DNA of 64,000 nucleotides from Pseudomonas sp. PDM14 (GTDB taxonomy: Bacteria; Pseudomonadota; Gammaproteobacteria; Pseudomonadales; Pseudomonadaceae): assembly GCF_014851905.1 (NCBI RefSeq), contig NZ_JACVAQ010000001.1, forward strand, positions 310,001 to 374,000, given 5' to 3'. Shown here piece by piece: positions 1 through 9,289 of this stretch. Made by a program: the position numbers and the translations under genes. The notes under the pieces were generated by a model. That model had not been told where the DNA came from. It ran no database searches and saw only the letters and a program-made list of their open reading frames with translations. Positions within the stretch are counted from its first letter, which is position 1. The number at the start of each line of letters is the position of its first letter.

Positions 1-1
1 T

Positions 2-379
2 TCCCTGATCGTGATGCTGGCCTTCGTCGGCGGCGCGCTGAGCAAGAACCTCGAGCAGTTCGCCGAACACTTCCACCTGTTCTTCTGGCTGGTGGTCACG
101 CTCAACAGCATGGCCCTGCTGCTTGGCTACGCCTGCGCCCGCCTGTGGCGCCTGCCGGATGCCGACGTGCGCGCAGTGACCCTGGAAACCGGCATCCACA
201 ACTCGGCACTGGGCATGGCGCTGATCTTCACCTTCTTCCCGCAGGCCGGCGGCATGCTGCTGATCGCCGCCTTCTGGGGCTGCTGGCAGCTGATCTCGGG
301 CCTCTTGCTGGCCCTGTACTGGTCACGCCGGGCACCACGCGAGCCGGCCGCCGTTACCCTGAACCAAGGAATCCACTGA
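2..379 (+). CDS. Bile acid:sodium symporter family protein (3' part)
   Basis: The frame is open from the left edge and ends in TGA, so only the last 125 or so residues are present. They contain three or more hydrophobic segments and the run ETGIHNSALGMAL, which resembles the conserved C-terminal helices of BASS/SBF-family inner-membrane sodium-coupled organic anion carriers. The stop codon abuts the start of the next gene (no spacing), so it is translated together with the SDR gene. The substrate cannot be inferred; members carry bile acids, pantoate or keto acids. The family call rests on the C-terminal part only. Confidence 0.7.
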   Translation, partial: SLIVMLAFVGGALSKNLEQFAEHFHLFFWLVVTLNSMALLLGYACARLWRLPDADVRAVTLETGIHNSALGMALIFTFFPQAGGMLLIAAFWGCWQLISGLLLALYWSRRAPREPAAVTLNQGIH

Positions 380-1189
380 ATGCGCGTCGTCCTTATCACC
401 GGCGCCGCCAGCGGCCTCGGCTGGCACCTCGCACAGGCCTGCCATGCACGCGGTGATCACCTGCTGCTCACCGACATCGACGCCGCCGGCCTCAGCGCCC
501 GCGCTGCCGAACTTGACCCGAACCGGGTCTTGGCGATTGCCGGCAACATCTGCGAACCGAGCCTGCACCACGATCTGCTGACCGCCTGCCGCCGGCGTTT
601 CGGCCGCCTCGACGTATTGATCAACAATGCCGGCATCACCCACCGCTCGCCGACCGTGCACACCAACCCGGCGGTACTGCGCAAGGTCATGGCGGTGGAT
701 TACCACGCGCCGCTGGAGTTGACCCTCAGCGCCCTGCCGCTGCTGCGCGAAAGCCGTGGCCAGGTCGCCGCGATCGGTTCCATGGCCGGCTGGATGCCGG
801 TGCTCGGACGCGCCGGCTATTGCGCGGCGAAGAGTGCCCTGAGCCAGGCCTTCGAGGTGCTGCGTGGGGAAGTCGCCCAAGACGGCATCCACCTGCTGAT
901 GGTCTACCCGAGCTTTCTCGACACCGCCATCGACCGCAACGCCCTCGGCGCCGATGGCAAACCGGCTGGCCACGCGCGCTCGACCATCGGCACCGTGCGC
1001 TCCGCCGCCCACATGGCCGAACAGCTGCTCGACGCCCTCAAGCGCCGCCAGCAACGGCTGTTCCCGGATCGCGGCAGCTGGGCGGCCAGCCTGCTCTGGC
1101 GCATCGCCCCGGCCTTCTACTACCGGCAGATGAGCCGCCGCTTCGCGGGCGAACTGCCCGCGCCTACAACACAGCAGAACATCCCATGA
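380..1189 (+). CDS. Short-chain dehydrogenase/reductase (SDR)
   Basis: A 269-residue classical SDR, probably a cytosolic NAD(P)-dependent oxidoreductase. The N-terminal Rossmann motif TGAASGLGWHLA (about residues 7-18), the NNAG motif (about 90) and the catalytic Ser...YCAAK (about 134-152) are all visible. The ATG directly follows the stop of the symporter gene, and its own TGA overlaps the ATG of the TauE-type gene, so the three form one operon. SDR substrates cannot be read from sequence; neighbouring transporters suggest an organic or sulfonated acid, but that is inference. Confidence 0.85.
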   Translation: MRVVLITGAASGLGWHLAQACHARGDHLLLTDIDAAGLSARAAELDPNRVLAIAGNICEPSLHHDLLTACRRRFGRLDVLINNAGITHRSPTVHTNPAVLRKVMAVDYHAPLELTLSALPLLRESRGQVAAIGSMAGWMPVLGRAGYCAAKSALSQAFEVLRGEVAQDGIHLLMVYPSFLDTAIDRNALGADGKPAGHARSTIGTVRSAAHMAEQLLDALKRRQQRLFPDRGSWAASLLWRIAPAFYYRQMSRRFAGELPAPTTQQNIP

Positions 1190-1920
1190 GCGCGACCACC
1201 TACGCCTTGGGCGCCTTCATCCTGCTGGCCTACACCCTGGAGGCCATCACCGGCTTCGGCAGCATCGTCATCGCCCTGTCACTCGGCGCCCTGCTGCTGC
1301 CCATCGACCAGTTGCTGCCGGTGCTGGTGCCGCTGAACATCTGCATGACCGGCTTCCTGGTCAGCCGCCACTGGCGCCTGATCGACCGCCGCCTGCTACT
1401 GGGCATGATCCTGCCGGGCATGGCCATCGGCACCCTGGCCGGTTATCTGCTGCTGCCGTACCTGGACGAGGTGTCGCTGAAGCGCGGCTTCGGCGTGCTC
1501 ATCCTCTGGTTCGCTGGCCGCGAGCTGTGGCGCCTGCAGCGCAAGGCGCCAGCGCGCGAACACACGCCGAACTGGGTGATGCGCCTGGCCACCACCGCCG
1601 CCGGCATCTGCCACGGCCTGTTCGCATCCGGCGGGCCGCTGCTGGTGTTCGCCCTGGCCACCACGACCCTGGACAAGGCACGCCTGCGCGCCACCCTGGT
1701 CAGCGTCTGGTTCAGCCTCAACAGCCTGCTGACCCTGGCCTTCCTGCTCGACGGCCGCCTGGTCCCGGCGCTGCCGCAGGTGCTGCTGTATGCGCCACTG
1801 CTGCTGGTCGGCGTGTGGCTCGGCGAACGCCTGCACCGGCGCATCGACGAGCGCCATTTCCGCATCGCCATCTATGCCCTGCTGTTGATCACCGGCACGC
1901 TGCTGTTGGTAGGCCCTTGA
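1186..1920 (+). CDS. TauE/SafE-family membrane exporter
   Basis: A 244-residue polytopic inner-membrane protein with about seven or eight hydrophobic segments, the N-terminal ITGFGSIVIALSLGALLLP and a mid-protein FASGGPLLVFAL glycine-rich repeat that mark the TauE/SafE (DUF81) family. Family members export sulfite, sulfoacetate or other organic anions. The start was set at 1186 because ATGA overlaps the SDR stop and the upstream extension in this frame overlaps the SDR gene without looking like protein. The gene's stop codon lies inside the terminal repeat of an intergenic element (1917-2042). Confidence 0.85.
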   Translation: MSATTYALGAFILLAYTLEAITGFGSIVIALSLGALLLPIDQLLPVLVPLNICMTGFLVSRHWRLIDRRLLLGMILPGMAIGTLAGYLLLPYLDEVSLKRGFGVLILWFAGRELWRLQRKAPAREHTPNWVMRLATTAAGICHGLFASGGPLLVFALATTTLDKARLRATLVSVWFSLNSLLTLAFLLDGRLVPALPQVLLYAPLLLVGVWLGERLHRRIDERHFRIAIYALLLITGTLLLVGP

Positions 1921-2042
1921 AAAACGTTAGCGAGGCAGCCAGCGCAAGGCAAAAGCAGGCGAAAAGGCGGAGTTTACGAGCTGTAAATGAGCACTTTGAG
2001 CCTGCTTTTAACGCCGCGATGGCAACGCAGGTAGTTTTTCAA
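1917..2042. repeat. Intergenic inverted-repeat element, about 126 bp
   Basis: TTGAAAAAC at 1917-1925 is exactly complementary to GTTTTTCAA at 2034-2042, and AAAAGCAGGC at 1951-1960 to GCCTGCTTTT at 2000-2009, so the whole element can fold into one nested hairpin. The core (about 1957-2001, containing GAGTTTACGAG and AAATGAGCA) recurs in diverged form between the fadB- and fadA-like genes (54900-54985). The left terminus contains the TGA of the TauE-type gene. It looks like a non-coding MITE-like or REP-like family. Confidence 0.75.
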
Positions 2043-2068
2043 CGGCCTACAGCCCCCTGGAGCCTGGT

Positions 2069-3826
2069 ATGAGCTACGACATCATCATCAAGAACGGCCT
2101 CTATTTCGATGGCAGCGGTGCTGCGGGCGAGCTGCGCCATATCGGCGTCAAGGCCGGGCGCATCGACGCGGTCAGCCTCAGCCCGCTGGACGAGAGCGGC
2201 TGCGCCGAGGTGCTGGACGCCGCCGGCAAGTGGGTCACGCCGGGCTTTCTGGAAATCCACTCGCACTACGACGCCGAGGTGATCGCCGCCCCGGCGCTGA
2301 AGGAGTCGGTACGCCACGGCGTGACCAGCGTCACCATCGGCTCCTGCTCGATCAGCATGGTGCTGGCCGATGCCGAGGATTGCTCGGACCTGTTCACCCG
2401 TGTCGAGGCCGTGCCGCGCGAATACGTGCTGCCGATCCTGCAGGAGAAGAAGACCTGGCGCGACGCCGCCGGCTACCGCGCCTTCTACGACCAGCTGGCG
2501 CTGGGCCCCAACGTCAGCTCGTTCCTCGGCCACTCCGAGCTGCGCGTGGCGGTGATGGGCCTGGAGCGCGCCACCCAGGACGTGGTGCCAACCGAGGCCG
2601 AACTGCAACGCATGGAACAATTGCTGGAAGAAGCACTGGATGCCGGCTGCATCGGCCTGTCGGTGATGACCACGCGCCTGGACAAGATGGACGGCGACCG
2701 CGCCTGGTCCAGCCCACTGCCCTCGACCTTCGCCAGCTGGAAGGAGTTCTCCCGCCTGTTCGCCATCCTCCGCCGACGTGGCGCAGTGATGCAGGGCGCG
2801 CCGAACGCGGTGACCAAGGTCAACGTGTTCGCCTTCCTCTGGCAGGCCCACGGCTGGCTGCGCACCCCGCTCAAGTGCTCGATGCTGACCGCCCTCGACC
2901 TCAAGTCGCAGCCGTTGCTGCACCGCTTCACCCGTTTCTCCGGCTGGCTGGCCAACCGCGTGCTGCGCGGCAACTTCCGCTGGCAGACCCTGCCGGCGCC
3001 GTTCACCCTGCGCCTGGAAGGGCTCAACGTGAACGCGTTCGAGGAGTTCGGGGCGGGCGAGATCCTGCGCAACATCAAGGACCCGGACGAGCTGTACGCC
3101 AAGGTGCTGGAACCGGAGTTCCGCGCCCTGTTCAAGAAGCAGGTCAAGGCCATCCTCACCAAGGGCCTGTGGCACCGCGACTTCTCCGACTGCTGGGTGA
3201 CCGAGTGTCCGGACGCCAGCCTGGTCGGCAAGAACTTCAAGCAGCTCGGCGAGAGCCGTGGCCTGGATGCGGTGGACGCCTACTTCGAGCTGGCCTGCCA
3301 GTACCGCGAGGCGCTGAAGTGGACCACCTGCTACGGCAACCAGCGCCTGCCGGTGATGCACAAGCTGCTGTCCAGCCCCTGGACCCAACCGGGCTTCGCC
3401 GACTCCGGCGCGCACCTGCGCTCCATCGCCCAGTACAACTTCCCGCTGCGCTTCCTCAAGTACGTGCGTGATGCGCAGCTGGCCGGCACCCCGTTCATGG
3501 AACTGGGCCAGGCGGTGCGCCGCTGCAGCGGCGAGCTGGCCGACTTCATCGGCGTCGACGCCGGCTACATCCGCGTCGGCGATCGCGCCGACTTGGTGAT
3601 CGTCAATCCCGAGGGGCTCACGGATGAACTCGACGACACGAGCGAGGCACCGATGGAAGTGCTCGGCCTGGTACGGGTGGTCAAGCGCAACGACGCGGCG
3701 GTGGACGCCACTCTGATCAATGGCCGCATCGCCTACCGCCGTGGCAGCGAGTACCCGGACGCGCTAGGCAAGCAGCAGGGCTTCGGCCGCTTTCTCGCCA
3801 GCCAGGACGTGCTGCCGCGCACCTGA
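2069..3826 (+). CDS. D-aminoacylase-type amidohydrolase
   Basis: A 585-residue metal-dependent amidohydrolase related to N-acyl-D-amino-acid deacylases. The protein opens with an urease-like beta-sandwich strand (IIIKNGLYFDGSG), followed by the metal-binding GFLEIHSHYD with His64 and His66, and a C-terminal sandwich ending in ADLVIVNPEGLTDELDDT. Full length for this family. The ATG has a GGAG about 7 bases upstream. It stands alone between an inverted-repeat element and a REP-like palindrome, so it is probably monocistronic. The natural substrate (N-acyl-D-amino acid, dihydropyrimidine-like or other amide) is unknown. Confidence 0.8.
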   Translation: MSYDIIIKNGLYFDGSGAAGELRHIGVKAGRIDAVSLSPLDESGCAEVLDAAGKWVTPGFLEIHSHYDAEVIAAPALKESVRHGVTSVTIGSCSISMVLADAEDCSDLFTRVEAVPREYVLPILQEKKTWRDAAGYRAFYDQLALGPNVSSFLGHSELRVAVMGLERATQDVVPTEAELQRMEQLLEEALDAGCIGLSVMTTRLDKMDGDRAWSSPLPSTFASWKEFSRLFAILRRRGAVMQGAPNAVTKVNVFAFLWQAHGWLRTPLKCSMLTALDLKSQPLLHRFTRFSGWLANRVLRGNFRWQTLPAPFTLRLEGLNVNAFEEFGAGEILRNIKDPDELYAKVLEPEFRALFKKQVKAILTKGLWHRDFSDCWVTECPDASLVGKNFKQLGESRGLDAVDAYFELACQYREALKWTTCYGNQRLPVMHKLLSSPWTQPGFADSGAHLRSIAQYNFPLRFLKYVRDAQLAGTPFMELGQAVRRCSGELADFIGVDAGYIRVGDRADLVIVNPEGLTDELDDTSEAPMEVLGLVRVVKRNDAAVDATLINGRIAYRRGSEYPDALGKQQGFGRFLASQDVLPRT

Positions 3827-3828
3827 TC

Positions 3829-3860
3829 CGTAGAGTGGATCGCGCTTCACCGATCCACCA
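3829..3860. repeat. REP-like palindrome
   Basis: GTGGATCG (3835-3842) pairs with CGATCCAC (3851-3858) round an 8-base loop just after the amidohydrolase stop. The form resembles the GTAGGGTGGAT-type palindromes scattered through Pseudomonas intergenic DNA. The rest of the 216-bp gap up to 4042 shows no convincing gene. Confidence 0.55.
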
Positions 3861-4042
3861 GGCGAGGCCATTGGTGGAAGAGCGGAGCATTAGATAATCG
3901 CCCCGAGCCTCTCGGCATCGCTGATCGTGGGCTTGCTCCATCGTGGCATGCAGCGGCTCTATCGCGGCCATCGGCTTACCGAAGCACCGTCTGCGGGAGT
4001 AACATGCCCGCAGCCTGAATCAGCCGATAGCCGAGAACCCCG

Positions 4043-5389
4043 ATGTCGCACGCCTGGAGCCCCGAAAGCTGGAGAAGCAAGCCGATCCAGCAACAACCCA
4101 TCTACCCCGACCTCGCCCACCTGCAGCGCGTCGAACAGACCCTGGCCGGCTACCCGCCGCTGGTGTTCGCCGGCGAGGCCCGCGAGCTGCGCCGCCAGTT
4201 CGCCGAGGTCACCCAGGGCCGTGCATTTCTCCTCCAGGGTGGCGACTGCGCCGAGAGCTTCGCCGAGTTCTCCACGCTGAAGATCCGCGACACCTTCAAG
4301 GTGCTGCTGCAGATGGCCATCGTCATGACCTTTGCCGCCGGCTGCCCGGTGGTCAAGGTCGGGCGCATGGCCGGCCAGTTCGCCAAGCCGCGCTCGGCCA
4401 ATGACGAAACCATCGACGGCGTGACCCTGCCGGCCTACCGCGGCGACATCGTCAACGGCATCGGCTTCGACGAGAAGAGCCGCGTGCCGGACCCGGACCG
4501 CCTGCTGCAGGCCTACCACCAGGCTACCGCCAGCCTCAACCTGCTGCGCGCCTTCGCCCAGGGCGGTTTCGCCGACCTGCACCAGGTGCACCAGTGGAAC
4601 CTCGACTTCATCGCCAACTCGGCGCTGGGCGAGAAGTACAGCCAGCTGGCCGACCGCATCGACGAAACCCTGGCCTTCATGCGCGCCTGCGGCATGGACA
4701 GCGCCTCGCAAGTGCGTGAAACCAATTTCTTCACCGCCCACGAAGCGCTGCTGCTCGGTTACGAACAGGCCTTCGTGCGCAAGGACAGCCTCACCGGCCG
4801 CTGGTACGACTGCTCCGCGCACATGCTGTGGATCGGCGACCGCACCCGTCAGCTCGACGGCGCCCACGTCGAGTTCCTGCGTGGCGTGGAGAACCCGATC
4901 GGGGTCAAGGTCGGCCCGAGCATGGACCCGGACGAGCTGATCCGCCTGATCGACATCCTCAACCCGGACAACGACCCGGGCCGCCTCAACCTGATCGTGC
5001 GCATGGGCGCCGACAAGGTCGAGGCCAACTTCCCGCGCCTGCTGCGCAAGGTCGCCAGCGAAGGCCGCCAGGTGCTGTGGAGTTCCGACCCCATGCACGG
5101 CAACACCATCAAGGCCTCCAGCGGCTACAAGACCCGCGACTTCGCGCAGATCCTCAGCGAAGTGAAACAGTTCTTCCAGGTGCACCAGGCCGAGGGCACC
5201 TACGCCGGCGGCATCCATATCGAGATGACCGGGCAGAACGTCACCGAGTGCATCGGCGGCTCGCGGCCGATCACCGAGGATGGCCTGTCGGATCGCTACC
5301 ACACCCACTGCGACCCGCGGATGAACGCCGACCAATCCCTGGAGCTGGCCTTCATGATCGCCGAGACGCTGAAGCAGGCCAGGACCTGA
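4043..5389 (+). CDS. Class II 3-deoxy-7-phosphoheptulonate synthase
   Basis: A 448-residue class II (plant/AroAII-type) DAHP synthase, which condenses phosphoenolpyruvate with erythrose 4-phosphate in the first step of the shikimate pathway in the cytosol. The length and the motifs [56 protein letters not shown] and [18 protein letters not shown] are characteristic. Pseudomonas species carry class II enzymes alongside class I paralogues; which paralogue this is cannot be settled here, so no symbol is given. Start ATG at 4043 begins [10 protein letters not shown], the usual N-terminus. Confidence 0.95.
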   Translation: MSHAWSPESWRSKPIQQQPIYPDLAHLQRVEQTLAGYPPLVFAGEARELRRQFAEVTQGRAFLLQGGDCAESFAEFSTLKIRDTFKVLLQMAIVMTFAAGCPVVKVGRMAGQFAKPRSANDETIDGVTLPAYRGDIVNGIGFDEKSRVPDPDRLLQAYHQATASLNLLRAFAQGGFADLHQVHQWNLDFIANSALGEKYSQLADRIDETLAFMRACGMDSASQVRETNFFTAHEALLLGYEQAFVRKDSLTGRWYDCSAHMLWIGDRTRQLDGAHVEFLRGVENPIGVKVGPSMDPDELIRLIDILNPDNDPGRLNLIVRMGADKVEANFPRLLRKVASEGRQVLWSSDPMHGNTIKASSGYKTRDFAQILSEVKQFFQVHQAEGTYAGGIHIEMTGQNVTECIGGSRPITEDGLSDRYHTHCDPRMNADQSLELAFMIAETLKQART

Positions 5390-5453
5390 TCGAAACACCG
5401 CAGCGGGGCCGCAAGGCCTCGCTTTCACGAGCCGTCACGCCAGGGAGAACACC

Positions 5454-5762
5454 GTGGTCACCTGCTACCTGAAATACGTCATCGATCCCTACAAGCTCAA
5501 GGAATTCGAGCACTACGGCAAACTGTGGATTCCCCTGGTGGAGAAGTTCGGCGGCCAACACCACGGCTACTTCCTGCCGTCCGAGGGCGCCAACGACATC
5601 GCCCTGGCCCTGTTCACCTTCCCCAGCCTGGCCGAGTACGAGCGCTACCGGCAGCAGTCGATGGAAGACGCCGAATGCCAGGCCGCCTTCCGCTATGCCG
5701 AAGAAACCCGCTGCATCCTCAGCTACGAACGCTCGTTCTTCCGTCCGCTGTTCGGTCGTTAG
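5454..5762 (+). CDS. NIPSNAP-family small protein
   Basis: A 102-residue protein with a dimeric alpha/beta barrel look: VTCYLKYVIDPYKLKEFEHYGKLWIPLVEKFGG at the start and a Phe/Tyr-rich end. NIPSNAP-domain proteins belong to the same broad superfamily as antibiotic biosynthesis monooxygenases; their bacterial role is unknown. The start is GTG at 5454 with AGGGAGAA upstream at a good distance; there is no in-frame ATG nearby. It lies 64 bp after the DAHP synthase gene and may be cotranscribed. Confidence 0.8.
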   Translation: MVTCYLKYVIDPYKLKEFEHYGKLWIPLVEKFGGQHHGYFLPSEGANDIALALFTFPSLAEYERYRQQSMEDAECQAAFRYAEETRCILSYERSFFRPLFGR

Positions 5763-5903
5763 CCGCGCAAGCCCGTCGCCCAGCGGGGCAGACGGGCCGC
5801 CCGGGACTGCGACCCACTTCACGCCCCACCCCGCCGCTATCGCCGACAATGCCGCCCCGGCCGGATACGGCCACCCGTTGCCCCACGTTCAAGGACGATA
5901 ACC

Positions 5904-6656
5904 ATGAAACTGCAGTACCCGCTTTGCGCTTTCGCCCTCGCCTCCCTGCTCACCGGTTGCCAGAACATGAGCGCCGACTCGGTGCTGCAGAACGGCATGA
6001 TGGCCATGCAGGCCGTCACCCTCAGCGACGCCCAGGTCAAGACCATGGCCGATGAAGCCTGCCAGCAGATGGACGCCGAAGCCCCCATCGCCCAGGCCGA
6101 CAGCCCGTACCGCAAGCGCCTGAACACCATCGCCGCCAACCTCGGCAGCCAGGTCAACGGCACGCCGGTGAACTACGAGGTGTACCTCACCGACGAGGTC
6201 AATGCCTGGGCCATGGCCAACGGCTGCGTGCGCGTGTACAGCGGCCTGATGGACCTGATGAACGACAACGAAGTGGAAGGCGTGCTCGGCCACGAAATGG
6301 GCCACGTCGCCCTCGGCCACACCAAGAAGGCCATGCAGACCGCCTACGCCACGTCGGCAGCGCGCAACGTCGCCGCCTCCTCGGGCAACAGCGCGGTGTC
6401 CGCACTGTCCAGCTCACAGATCGGCGAACTCGGCGAGGCGCTGGTCAACGCGCAGTTCTCGCAGTCCCAGGAAACCGCCGCCGACGACTTCTCCTTCGAG
6501 CTGCTGACCCAGCGCGGCATCCCGCGCGAAGGCCTGGCCAGCGCCTTCGACAAACTGGCGCAGCAGGGTGGCGGCGACAGCAGCATGTTCGACTCGCACC
6601 CGGGCTCGGCCGACCGCGCCGCCCACATCCGCCAGCGCATCGCCGCCGGCAAGTAA
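5904..6656 (+). CDS. M48-family lipoprotein metalloprotease (LoiP/YggG-like)
   Basis: A 250-residue zinc protease probably anchored to the outer membrane. The signal peptide ends in LLTGC, placing the lipidated cysteine at residue 19. The zinc motif HEMGH gives His130, Glu131 and His134, and the third ligand lies in the ETAAD helix around Glu190. Related E. coli LoiP and BepA proteases do envelope quality control, with LoiP induced by low osmolarity. Length is typical of the LoiP type without TPR repeats. It is followed directly by a terminator. Confidence 0.9.
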   Translation: MKLQYPLCAFALASLLTGCQNMSADSVLQNGMMAMQAVTLSDAQVKTMADEACQQMDAEAPIAQADSPYRKRLNTIAANLGSQVNGTPVNYEVYLTDEVNAWAMANGCVRVYSGLMDLMNDNEVEGVLGHEMGHVALGHTKKAMQTAYATSAARNVAASSGNSAVSALSSSQIGELGEALVNAQFSQSQETAADDFSFELLTQRGIPREGLASAFDKLAQQGGGDSSMFDSHPGSADRAAHIRQRIAAGK

Positions 6657-6662
6657 GCAAAA

Positions 6663-6686
6663 AGAACGGGGCTTAGGCCCCGTTCT
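6663..6686. terminator. Bidirectional intrinsic terminator
   Basis: AGAACGGGGC pairs perfectly with GCCCCGTTCT around TTAG. It lies 6 bp after the M48 gene stop, with A-rich sequence on the left flank, and also faces the end of the oppositely oriented YcaQ-type gene. Confidence 0.8.
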
Positions 6687-6731
6687 GCTGTCTGTGAATG
6701 CACGGAGCTGCAAGAGCCGGCTTACTGGCTT

Positions 6732-7937
6732 TTACAGCAGCAATGGCCGCAAGCGCTTGCCCAGCGCGGATGGGCAATTGAGCTGCACCTGTGGCAAGCC
6801 CAGCCATGCGGCCAGCCGCTGCAACTGCCCGGCCAGCGCCGCCAGCGCCTCCTCGTCCAGCCCCGCCGCCTCTTCGTGCAGCGCATGCACCGCCAGCCGC
6901 CCATGGGCGCGTTCGCTGCGTAGGTCGACCCGCGCCAGCAGGCGCTCGCCATGCAGGAACGGCAGCACGTAGTAGCCGTACACGCGCTTGTGTGCCGGGG
7001 TGTAGATCTCCAGGCGATAGCGGAAGCCGAACAGCCGCTCGGTGCGCTCGCGCTCCCAGATCAATGAATCGAAGGGCGACAGCAACGCGCTGCTCCGGCA
7101 CCAGCGTGGAATGCGTGGCTCGCCCCGGCAATAGGCCGGCTGCTTCCAGCCCTCGACCTGCACCGGCAGCAATTCGCCCGCGTCTACCAGCTCGGCCAGA
7201 CGCAGGCGCGTATCGCCGACCTCCAGGCGAAAGTAATCGCGCAGGTCGCGCGCCGTGGCCACGCCCAGCGCCTCGGCCGAGCGCAGCAGCAGGCGGCGCT
7301 GCGCCTCGGCCTCGTCCAGCTCGGCATGCTCGAACTGCGCCGCCGGAATCACCCGCTGCGGCAGGTCGTACAGGCGCTCGAAACCGCGTCTTCCGGAAAC
7401 CGTCACCTCGCCCGCGGCAAACAGCCACTCCAGCGCGTGCTTCTCCGCGCTCCAGTCCCACCAGGGTCCGGCGCGTTCGGTGCGGGTACTCAGGCTGCCA
7501 GCGCCCAGCGCGCCCTGCTCGCGCACCGCCTGCAGCACACGGGCGATAACGTCGCGCTGTTGACGGCCGAACTCGGCGAGCTGGCGGTAGATGCCCTGAC
7601 CATCCGCCGCGCGACGCATGCGCCAGCGCAGCAGCGGGTAGAGGTCGAGTGGCAGCAACGACGCCTCGTGCCCCCAGTACTCGAACAGCGCGCGGCGGCG
7701 CGGTTTGCCCCAGGCCAGTTCGTCAAGCACGCCGACGTCATAGTCACCGAGACGGGAGAAGGCCGGCAGGTAGTGCGAGCGCACCAGGGCGTTGACCGAA
7801 TCGATCTGCAGCACGCCGAGGCGCTCGATCTGTCCACGTACCTGGCGCGCACTGGCAGGTGCCTGCGGCGCACGGACGAAGCCCTGGGCACTGAGGGCCA
7901 GGCGACGGGCTTCGGCAAGGGAGAGAGAAAGGCTCAT
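6732..7937 (-). CDS. YcaQ/AlkX-type DNA glycosylase (HTH_42 family)
   Basis: A 401-residue winged-helix protein of the YcaQ (DUF1006) family; E. coli YcaQ/AlkX unhooks interstrand crosslinks and nitrogen-mustard adducts. The conserved catalytic segment is visible as GVLQIDSVNAL, giving the Q-x-D form of the motif seen in YcaQ-type rather than AlkZ-type enzymes. Length matches E. coli YcaQ (about 410). The gene is monocistronic and converges on the M48 protease gene. Antisense frames over this gene are shadows caused by GC bias. Confidence 0.85.
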   Translation of the reverse strand: MSLSLSLAEARRLALSAQGFVRAPQAPASARQVRGQIERLGVLQIDSVNALVRSHYLPAFSRLGDYDVGVLDELAWGKPRRRALFEYWGHEASLLPLDLYPLLRWRMRRAADGQGIYRQLAEFGRQQRDVIARVLQAVREQGALGAGSLSTRTERAGPWWDWSAEKHALEWLFAAGEVTVSGRRGFERLYDLPQRVIPAAQFEHAELDEAEAQRRLLLRSAEALGVATARDLRDYFRLEVGDTRLRLAELVDAGELLPVQVEGWKQPAYCRGEPRIPRWCRSSALLSPFDSLIWERERTERLFGFRYRLEIYTPAHKRVYGYYVLPFLHGERLLARVDLRSERAHGRLAVHALHEEAAGLDEEALAALAGQLQRLAAWLGLPQVQLNCPSALGKRLRPLLL

Positions 7938-8015
7938 GCTGCGATGCTAGCAAAGCGGCGCGGCGATTCGCTGCCCGATAGCGGCACGCCCACCACCGCC
8001 CCTGTGCTCATCACC

Positions 8016-8957
8016 TCAACGCTGCGCGGCCAGGCGCCATCTGTGCAGACGCTTGCGCACCCACGCATGGTTGCTCACCAGCATGATGCCGAGCAGCACC
8101 AGCACAGCGCCGATGACGAAATTCAGGCTCAGCGGTTCGTCGAGCAACAGCACGCCGAAGGTCACGCCGAACAGCGGGGTCATGAACGACAGCACCGCCA
8201 TGTTCGACGCCAGGTAGCGGCGCAGTAGCCAGAACCAGGCGAGGTAGCTGAGGAACGACACCACGATGCCCTGCACCAGCACGCTGCCGATGGCGAGCGG
8301 CGTCCAGCGCACCGGCGCCAGCGGCCCGCTGAGCAGCACGTAGCCGAGCAACAGCACGAAGGATACGCCGAGCTGGTAGAACAGCGTCAGCGTCGGTGGC
8401 GCCTCGGACAGGCGCGAGCTGCGCACCACCACGGTGGTCGCGCCCCAGGCCATGCCACCGGCCAGGCCCAGGGCATCGCCGAGCAACACCTGGCGGTTCA
8501 TGTTCGCCCAGTTCATGCCGGCGCCGAACGCCACGGCGATGCCGCCGAAGCACAGGCCGATACCCAGCCACTGCAAAGCGCGCAGGCGCTCGCTCGGCAA
8601 CAGCAGGTGCAGGCCGAGTGCGGAGAAGATCGGCGCGGTGTAGAGGAACACCGCCATGTGCGAGGCCGAGGTGTACTGCAGGCCACGGGCGATGAAGAAG
8701 AACTCCAGGCCGAACAGCACGCCGGCGAGCAGGCCACCGCGCCAGGTACAGCCGATCCAGTCCTGCCAGCTGCGTTGCCAGAGTATCAGCAGGCCAACCA
8801 GCAACGCGGCGATACCCGAGCGCAGCGCCACCTGCAGCAACGGCGCGACATCCGGCGCGGCGACCTTGATCGCCACCTGCTGCAAGCCCCAGATGGCGCA
8901 GAGCAGCAACATGATCTGGAACAGAAACCCGTCGGCGCCTTTGCGCGCGACGCTCAT
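8016..8957 (-). CDS. EamA/DMT-family permease
   Basis: A 313-residue inner-membrane protein with about ten hydrophobic helices arranged as two EamA repeats (first LLCAIWGLQQVAIKVAAP, second GDALGLAGGMAWGATTVVVR). Such drug/metabolite transporters usually export amino acids or metabolites. The start at 8957 (MSVARKGADG) was preferred over an extension that runs upstream into DUF1127 sequence without hydrophobic or conserved features. The 46-bp gap to the upstream DUF1127 gene allows cotranscription from the divergent promoter region at 9244-9339. Substrate unknown. Confidence 0.85.
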   Translation of the reverse strand: MSVARKGADGFLFQIMLLLCAIWGLQQVAIKVAAPDVAPLLQVALRSGIAALLVGLLILWQRSWQDWIGCTWRGGLLAGVLFGLEFFFIARGLQYTSASHMAVFLYTAPIFSALGLHLLLPSERLRALQWLGIGLCFGGIAVAFGAGMNWANMNRQVLLGDALGLAGGMAWGATTVVVRSSRLSEAPPTLTLFYQLGVSFVLLLGYVLLSGPLAPVRWTPLAIGSVLVQGIVVSFLSYLAWFWLLRRYLASNMAVLSFMTPLFGVTFGVLLLDEPLSLNFVIGAVLVLLGIMLVSNHAWVRKRLHRWRLAAQR

Positions 8958-9003
8958 GGCAACACCTTTATTGCGGCAGTCATCGTCAATCCTGAAGCTG
9001 TTC

Positions 9004-9243
9004 TTATGAGTTCGGCTCGTCCCAGAACGGCCGCTGTGCCTCCTGCTCGGCTTCGGCACGAGTAATGCCGATGTCCTTCAGTGCGTGCTCGTCGAGCAGC
9101 GCCAGCCGGTGCCGCTGCTGCGCCAGTTGCCACCAGCGCCGCAGTTGTCTGACGGCGGCCGCGACAGCCTTGTGAATGGTGCTGAAGTGCAGCTGCGAGC
9201 CCGCTGCCGAATGCGCGATGGCATAACCTTGTTGACGTTTCAT
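9004..9243 (-). CDS. DUF1127-family small protein
   Basis: A 79-residue protein with the DUF1127 (YjiS-like) helix-turn-helix-like motif at its C-terminus: RRWWQLAQQRHRLALLDEHALKDIGITRAEAEQEAQRPFW. In alphaproteobacteria, short DUF1127 proteins affect phosphate uptake and RNA turnover; in Pseudomonas their role is unknown. The start at 9243 (MKRQQGY) has GAGGGCG upstream. It is divergent from a LysR gene, the usual arrangement for a LysR target. Confidence 0.8.
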   Translation of the reverse strand: MKRQQGYAIAHSAAGSQLHFSTIHKAVAAAVRQLRRWWQLAQQRHRLALLDEHALKDIGITRAEAEQEAQRPFWDEPNS

Positions 9244-9289
9244 CGTGACGCCCTCCCTGTGGGTTGGCGCCAGTGTCACGCCGGGCTTA

